NCBI GenBank assembly: GCA_017420825.1
Contig: JAFQNU010000090.1
Coordinates: 1 to 9,649, forward strand
Source: Clostridia bacterium
GTDB taxonomy: Bacteria > Bacillota > Clostridia > UBA1381
Direction of reading: 5' to 3'
DNA: 9,649 bases
Shown here: in pieces, positions 6,758-9,649 of the stretch
Layout: each line of letters starts with the position of its first letter
Position numbering within the stretch: the stretch's first letter is position 1
Made by a program: the position numbers and the translations under genes
Notes under the pieces: generated by a model
Told to the model about the DNA's origin: nothing
The model's input: the letters and a program-made list of their open reading frames with translations, nothing else
Databases searched by the model: none

Positions 6758-6867
6758 CCGTAGACAGCAGGCAAAAAGGTAAGCCCTGCCGAGGTGTTAT
6801 TTAGTATAATATGCTTACTAATGGCTCTTTGCGTTCGTCTACGGCAAAGAGCCTTCATTTTTGAAGG
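6758..6867 (+). ncRNA. L10-type ribosomal protein leader
   Basis: The long untranslated region before rplJ folds into a branched structure. P1 pairs CCGTAGAC (6758-6765) with GTCTACGG (6837-6844), 8 bp. P2 pairs GCAGG (6767-6771) with CCTGC (6785-6789). P3 pairs TTAGTA (6801-6806) with TACTAA (6816-6821). Position, the closing helix and the following terminator match the known Firmicute L10 leader, through which the L10-L12 complex represses its own operon. The P1 3' arm lies in the loop of the terminator hairpin, so P1 and the terminator are mutually exclusive. Which state L10 stabilises cannot be read from sequence alone. Confidence 0.85.
6823..6862 (+). terminator. Attenuator hairpin in the rplJ leader
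   Basis: GGCTCTTTGC (6823-6832) pairs perfectly with GCAAAGAGCC (6844-6853) over 10 bp around an 11-nt loop, followed by TTCATTTTT. It is a strong intrinsic terminator inside the leader, so transcription of rplJL is likely attenuated. A smaller hairpin, CCTTC (6852-6856) with GAAGG (6863-6867), shares two bases with its 3' arm. Confidence 0.85.
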
Positions 6868-6898
6868 TTTAACATTCTTACAGGAGGTGAATTGTTAA

Positions 6899-7564
6899 AT
6901 GCCAAGTGAAAAAGTTTTAGACGCAAAAAAAGCACAGGTTGCTGAACTTATTGAGATTTTGAAGGGTGCTACAACAGGTGTTCTCGTTGATTACAGAGGA
7001 TTAACTGTTGAAGAAGACACAAAACTCAGAAACAATTTAAGAGAAGCCGGTGTTAAATATTTCGTTGTTAAAAACACATTACTTCGTTTAGCAGCAAATC
7101 AAACAGGTCTTGAGGATTTGGACTCTATCTTACATGGTCCTACAGCTTTGGCAGTATCAGAGGATGCAGTTGCTCCGGCAAAGGTATTGGCTGATTTTGC
7201 AAAAGATAATAACAAGCTTGAACTCAAGTCAGGTTTCATGGATGGAAAAGTTTTATCTATGGACGAGCTTACACAGCTTGCAAAGACACCAAGCAAGGAA
7301 GTTCTTATCGCAAAGATCATGGGCAGCTTGAATTCCCCTATTTCGGGACTTGCAAGATTGCTTAACACAATTGTTGAGGGTGGCGAAGAAATCGCAGACC
7401 TTATAGCAAAGAAAGCAGCAGATGCAGCACCTGCTGAAGCTCCGGTTGCAGAAGAAGCTGCAGCAGAGGAGAAGGCTGAGGAAGCAGTCGTTGAGGAAGC
7501 TCCGGCTGCAGAGGCAGAGGAAACCGCTGAGGCTCCGGCTGAAGAGGCTCCCGCTGCTGAGTAA
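6899..7564 (+). CDS. rplJ: Large ribosomal subunit protein uL10 with acidic C-terminal extension
   Basis: L10 anchors L7/L12 dimers to the ribosomal stalk and, with L12, represses its own operon. Residues 1-171 are a normal L10: a start beginning MPSEKVLDAKKAQVAELIE, the DYRGLTVEE motif (31-39), VKNTLLRLAAN (57-67), and the C-terminal helix (about 150-171) that binds L12. The family usually ends near 165-175 residues; here 50 more follow, of which 22 are Ala, 16 Glu and 5 Pro, a disordered acidic tail encoded by imperfect GAGGCTCCGGCT-like repeats. It is in frame to a normal stop, so it is not a sequencing artefact on its face. The ATG follows a full AGGAGGTGA (6882-6890) by 8 nt. rplL follows 57 nt later. 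Confidence 0.96.
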   Translation: MPSEKVLDAKKAQVAELIEILKGATTGVLVDYRGLTVEEDTKLRNNLREAGVKYFVVKNTLLRLAANQTGLEDLDSILHGPTALAVSEDAVAPAKVLADFAKDNNKLELKSGFMDGKVLSMDELTQLAKTPSKEVLIAKIMGSLNSPISGLARLLNTIVEGGEEIADLIAKKAADAAPAEAPVAEEAAAEEKAEEAVVEEAPAAEAEETAEAPAEEAPAAE

Positions 7565-7621
7565 TTACAAAGGACAAATGGTCCGCAAAATTATTATTTA
7601 AAATTATAGGAGGTCATTATT

Positions 7622-7993
7622 ATGGCAGACGTACAGAAAATACTTGATGATATCAAAGAATTGAAATTATTGGAAGTTGCTGAGCTTGTAAAGCTTATGG
7701 AAGAAGAATTCGGCGTTAGCGCTGCTGCTCCTGTTATGGTTGCAGGTGCTGTTGCTGAAGGTGGCGCAGCTGCTGCTGAGCAGTCAGAGTTTGAGGTTGT
7801 TTTGGCAGATGCAGATGCATCAAAGCTTGGCGTAATCAAAGTTGTAAGAGAACTTACAGGTTTAGGCTTGAAGGAAGCTAAGGAATTAGTTGACGGTGCT
7901 CCTAAGTCATTGAAGACAGGCGTTGCTAAGGAAGAAGCTGAATCAATGAAGGCTAAGCTTGAAGAAGCAGGCGCTAAGGTTGAATTGAAGTAA
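7622..7993 (+). CDS. rplL: Large ribosomal subunit protein bL12 (L7/L12)
   Basis: L7/L12 is the multicopy stalk protein that recruits and activates translational GTPases. The 123-residue product has the standard layout: an N-terminal dimerisation domain (about 1-33) that binds L10, an Ala/Gly-rich hinge (about 34-54), and a C-terminal domain (about 55-123) with the conserved KLGVIKVVRELTGLGLKEAK stretch (68-87). AGGAGG (7608-7613) precedes the ATG by 8 nt. A 4-bp hairpin (7572-7575 with 7581-7584) lies between rplJ and rplL. Since L12 is needed in several copies per L10, its own strong ribosome binding site fits. There is no terminator after it; yceD follows 48 nt later rather than the usual rpoB. 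Confidence 0.97.
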   Translation: MADVQKILDDIKELKLLEVAELVKLMEEEFGVSAAAPVMVAGAVAEGGAAAAEQSEFEVVLADADASKLGVIKVVRELTGLGLKEAKELVDGAPKSLKTGVAKEEAESMKAKLEEAGAKVELK

Positions 7994-8041
7994 TTATAAC
8001 TGACAAATACTTAATTTACAACCAAGAAACGGAGAATTGTT

Positions 8042-8560
8042 ATGATTATCGACCTGTCCTCAATAATCAAGGATTATGACGGAAGTATGCAGCTTTGCCA
8101 GAAGTGCAGTTTTGAAAGCACAGATTTTCTTGGAGAGGAATTCTCTTTCCCGGATGGTCTTTTGGTGAATGGAAAAATTACTAATAACACAAAATCACTC
8201 CAGTTGCAGGCAAATGTAAGCGGAACGGTACAGGTTCATTGTGCCAGATGCTGTAAGCCGATGGAGACAAGTGTTAATTTTGATATTTCCGAGGTGTTAG
8301 TCAGAGATGATAATGCAGACGAATTTGTTGATGAAGACGTTGTTGTATTTTCGGGCTACACACTTGATATTGATGATATTGTTATCAATAATTTCTTAAT
8401 GAATATTTCCGCAAAATTTTTATGCAAAGAGGACTGCAAGGGATTATGTCCTGAGTGCGGTCAGGATTTGAACGTTTCTGAGTGTAACTGCTCAAATGAC
8501 GAGATAGATCCAAGATGGGCAGCGTTAGCTGAAATCATGAAAAATTCCGATACCGAATAG
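8042..8560 (+). CDS. yceD: DUF177/YceD-family protein, probable role in 23S rRNA accumulation
   Basis: This 172-residue cytoplasmic protein belongs to the DUF177 (YceD) family, whose members lie directly before rpmF in many bacteria and plant plastids and are linked to 23S rRNA accumulation; the biochemical role is not settled. Visible here are the central CARC (67-70), the C-terminal cysteine cluster CKEDCKGLCPECGQDLN (128-144) followed by CNC (148-150), and the closing DPRWAAL (156-162), all typical of the Firmicute branch and suggesting a zinc site. An extra CQKC (19-22) near the N terminus is not part of the pattern I know. GGAG (8031-8034) precedes the ATG by 7 nt. Its stop is next to the rpmF ribosome binding site, so the two are translationally close. 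It appears to be read from the rplJL transcript. Confidence 0.9.
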   Translation: MIIDLSSIIKDYDGSMQLCQKCSFESTDFLGEEFSFPDGLLVNGKITNNTKSLQLQANVSGTVQVHCARCCKPMETSVNFDISEVLVRDDNADEFVDEDVVVFSGYTLDIDDIVINNFLMNISAKFLCKEDCKGLCPECGQDLNVSECNCSNDEIDPRWAALAEIMKNSDTE

Positions 8561-8574
8561 GAGGTGTGATTGAG

Positions 8575-8757
8575 ATGGCAGTACCTAAGGGTAAAGTATC
8601 GAGATCAAGAAGAGATAAAAGACGTGCTAACTGGAAATTAACTGTTCCTGCAATGGTTGAGTGTCCACAGTGTCACGAATATAAATTACCTCACACCGTT
8701 TGTAAGGCTTGTGGCTATTACAAGGGCAGAGAGGTTATAAAGGTGTCTAACGACTAA
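8575..8757 (+). CDS. rpmF: Large ribosomal subunit protein bL32
   Basis: L32 is a small basic 50S protein near the peptidyl transferase side of the subunit. With the ATG at 8575 the product is 60 residues beginning MAVPKGKVSRSRRDKRRANW, the hallmark start of the family. An in-frame GTG at 8566 overlaps the Shine-Dalgarno AGGAGGTG (8559-8566), so it is rejected as start; the true ATG lies 8 nt after that site. Two CxxC pairs (Cys30/Cys33 and Cys43/Cys46) make the zinc-binding form. The Shine-Dalgarno begins inside the yceD stop codon, the typical close yceD-rpmF pairing. A hairpin 5 nt after the stop marks the probable end of the transcript. Confidence 0.96.
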   Translation: MAVPKGKVSRSRRDKRRANWKLTVPAMVECPQCHEYKLPHTVCKACGYYKGREVIKVSND

Positions 8758-8762
8758 TTATT

Positions 8763-8792
8763 TTAAGACGGCTTATTATTAAGCCGTCTTAA
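8763..8792. terminator. Hairpin terminator after rpmF
   Basis: TTAAGACGGCTTA (8763-8775) and TAAGCCGTCTTAA (8780-8792) pair perfectly over 13 bp around a TTAT loop. The following TTATATGTTG is only partly T-rich and the minus strand has no better tract, so termination may be incomplete. It sits between rpmF and the rod-like RNA candidate. Confidence 0.65.
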
Positions 8793-8796
8793 TTAT

Positions 8797-8916
8797 ATGT
8801 TGAAACAGGCTGGTTAAAATTGTCCATATTGCACGTTTAGCCTCGCTTGAGTATAAGCATACACGGCGCTCGGCTATCCACACAATCTGAACAATTTTTC
8901 CTCAGCCTGAGAACAT
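8797..8916 (-). ncRNA. Candidate rod-like structured RNA, unrecognised
   Basis: This stretch between rpmF and the Ppx/GppA gene has no convincing ORF. Read on the minus strand it folds into a long rod. In plus-strand coordinates the stems are 8912-8916/8797-8801, 8903-8909/8806-8812, 8888-8898/8816-8826, 8879-8886/8828-8835, 8872-8876/8838-8842, 8866-8868/8844-8846 and 8859-8862/8851-8854, about 43 bp in 120 nt. Four pairs (8890/8824, 8882/8832, 8881/8833, 8880/8834) are G-U on the minus strand but A-C mismatches on the plus strand, which favours the minus sense. TATAAA (minus strand, 8922-8927) lies 5-7 nt before the first stem, but the matching -35 is poor. It does not show the SRP RNA, tmRNA or 6S signatures I know. 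It could instead be a decayed inverted-repeat element or a leader of the Ppx/GppA gene. Confidence 0.45.
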
Positions 8917-8951
8917 TACAATTTATACTAATAAACAGGAGTAAAAAGCTT

Positions 8952-9649
8952 ATGAGATGTGCAGTAATTGATATAGGTACAAACACAATCCGTACAGTTA
9001 TATACAATGTTGGTGACAGCATTGAAAAAGAGAAAGACATTGTATCAGAATCGGAGATTTTAAAATATACGGTTGGTAAAAAGCTTAGCTATGACGGCAT
9101 TCTTTCGCTTATACAAGTATTGCAAAAATCAAAGGCTTTTATCAAATCCGAAAATATTAATATGCTCTACTGTTTTGCAACATCGGCTATGCGTGATGTT
9201 GAGAATTTTGATGAGGTTAACAGTGCTGTTATTGAGTGCTGTGGTATATCAATTGAACTGTTGTCTGAAAAGGAAGAGGCATTTTATGATTTTTATTCAA
9301 TAAAATCTGTTGTTGGCGATAATTGTAACGGCATAGGCATAGATTTAGGCGGAGGAAGCTGTCAGATTATTGTATTTGAAAATGGAGAAATGGATTTTTT
9401 TGCCTCATATAAATTAGGTGTAAAAAGACTATATAATAAATTTGGTGTTTATACCATGGACGATAAGAAGATACTGGATTATATTGATAATACTCTTGTT
9501 GATTTACCTAAAAAAGTATGTGATACGGTATATGTAATGGGCGGTACGGGTAAGGAAATAAGCAGACTCATAACAAATTGTATTAACATAGACAAGCTTG
9601 AAAAATTAAAAAATGAAGTAATAGAAAATAAAATAATTTGTAAAAATAA
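8952..9649 (+). CDS. Ppx/GppA-family phosphatase, 3' end outside window
   Basis: The frame starting at ATG 8952 is open to the right edge (232 complete codons); family members are about 300 residues or more, so the C terminus is missing. The actin-like (ASKHA) fold motifs of exopolyphosphatase/pppGpp phosphatases are present: phosphate-1 loop DIGTNTIR (7-14), CFATSAMRDVEN (74-85), the catalytic-Glu motif EKEEA (106-110), phosphate-2 loop IDLGGGS (130-136), SYKLGVKRL (152-160) and VMGGTG (195-200). The usual GGGSTE reads GGGSCQ here, with Gln138 replacing a conserved acidic residue, so activity may differ. Such enzymes degrade polyphosphate or convert pppGpp to ppGpp; which applies is not decidable here. 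AGGAG (8937-8941) precedes the ATG by 10 nt. A promoter is not obvious: TTGCAC-17-TATAAG (8829-8857) is the best plus-strand match, and it lies inside the structured segment. Confidence 0.88.
   Translation, partial: MRCAVIDIGTNTIRTVIYNVGDSIEKEKDIVSESEILKYTVGKKLSYDGILSLIQVLQKSKAFIKSENINMLYCFATSAMRDVENFDEVNSAVIECCGISIELLSEKEEAFYDFYSIKSVVGDNCNGIGIDLGGGSCQIIVFENGEMDFFASYKLGVKRLYNKFGVYTMDDKKILDYIDNTLVDLPKKVCDTVYVMGGTGKEISRLITNCINIDKLEKLKNEVIENKIICKN

Noticed and set aside
6805..6810. TATAAT inside the L10 leader as an additional promoter
   Set aside because: No -35 at 16-18 nt upstream (AGCCCT there), and the bases are used in leader helix P3.
7572..7584. GGAC/GTCC hairpin between rplJ and rplL as a regulatory site
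   Set aside because: Only 4 bp and no recognisable role; probably chance, noted within the rplL entry.
8566..8574. GTG start for rpmF giving 63 residues
   Set aside because: The GTG overlaps the Shine-Dalgarno itself; MAVPKGK at 8575 is the conserved L32 start.
8837..9040. Minus-strand ORF of 67 codons overlapping the start of the Ppx/GppA gene
   Set aside because: No ribosome binding site or recognisable protein; it runs across the structured RNA segment and is antisense to a clear coding start.
1..9649. Mobile elements, CRISPR arrays, tRNA or rRNA genes
   Set aside because: I saw no transposase or integrase motifs, no regularly spaced repeats, and no cloverleaf or rRNA signature on either strand.

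Overview
The window reads as a stretch of AT-rich chromosome from a low-GC Gram-positive bacterium, most probably class Clostridia (a gut-type anaerobe). The evidence is near-consensus SigA-type promoters, strong AGGAGG ribosome binding sites, a CxxC-type L33, a single-helix SecE, a CxxC-type L32, an acidic Ala/Glu extension on L10, and a large repeat-rich acidic surface-type protein. The genus cannot be fixed from the sequence.

Layout, left to right: (1) the 3' part of a large acidic, repeat-containing, probably extracellular protein (to 2552), convergent with (2) ptsI on the minus strand (2603-4228), the two sharing a hairpin at 2558-2592. (3) A divergent AT-rich intergenic region with a perfect TTGACA-17-TATAAT promoter drives rpmG-secE-nusG and probably rplK-rplA. 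rplK and rplA are each preceded by a small GTGGGAG...ACCACA hairpin that looks like an L1 autoregulatory site. (4) A second perfect promoter (6711-6739) and an L10-type leader with a terminator hairpin precede rplJ-rplL. (5) Where rpoB-rpoC would normally follow rplL, the window instead has a DUF177/YceD-family gene and rpmF, ending in a hairpin. (6) A 120-bp unannotated segment (8797-8916) can fold into a nearly continuous rod-like RNA, better on the minus strand than on the plus strand. (7) A Ppx/GppA-family gene runs off the right end.

The centre of the window is thus a transcription/translation core: ribosomal proteins L33, L11, L1, L10, L7/L12 and L32, the SecE translocase subunit and the elongation factor NusG. 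Its control appears to be by strong promoters plus ribosomal-protein feedback at RNA leaders (L1 sites and L10 leader). ptsI feeds phosphate from PEP into sugar uptake and is only a divergent neighbour. No mobile element, CRISPR array, tRNA or rRNA was found. The most unusual items are the rod-like RNA candidate upstream of the Ppx/GppA gene, the duplicated L1-type leaders with compensatory stem changes, and the replacement of rpoBC by yceD-rpmF downstream of rplL.
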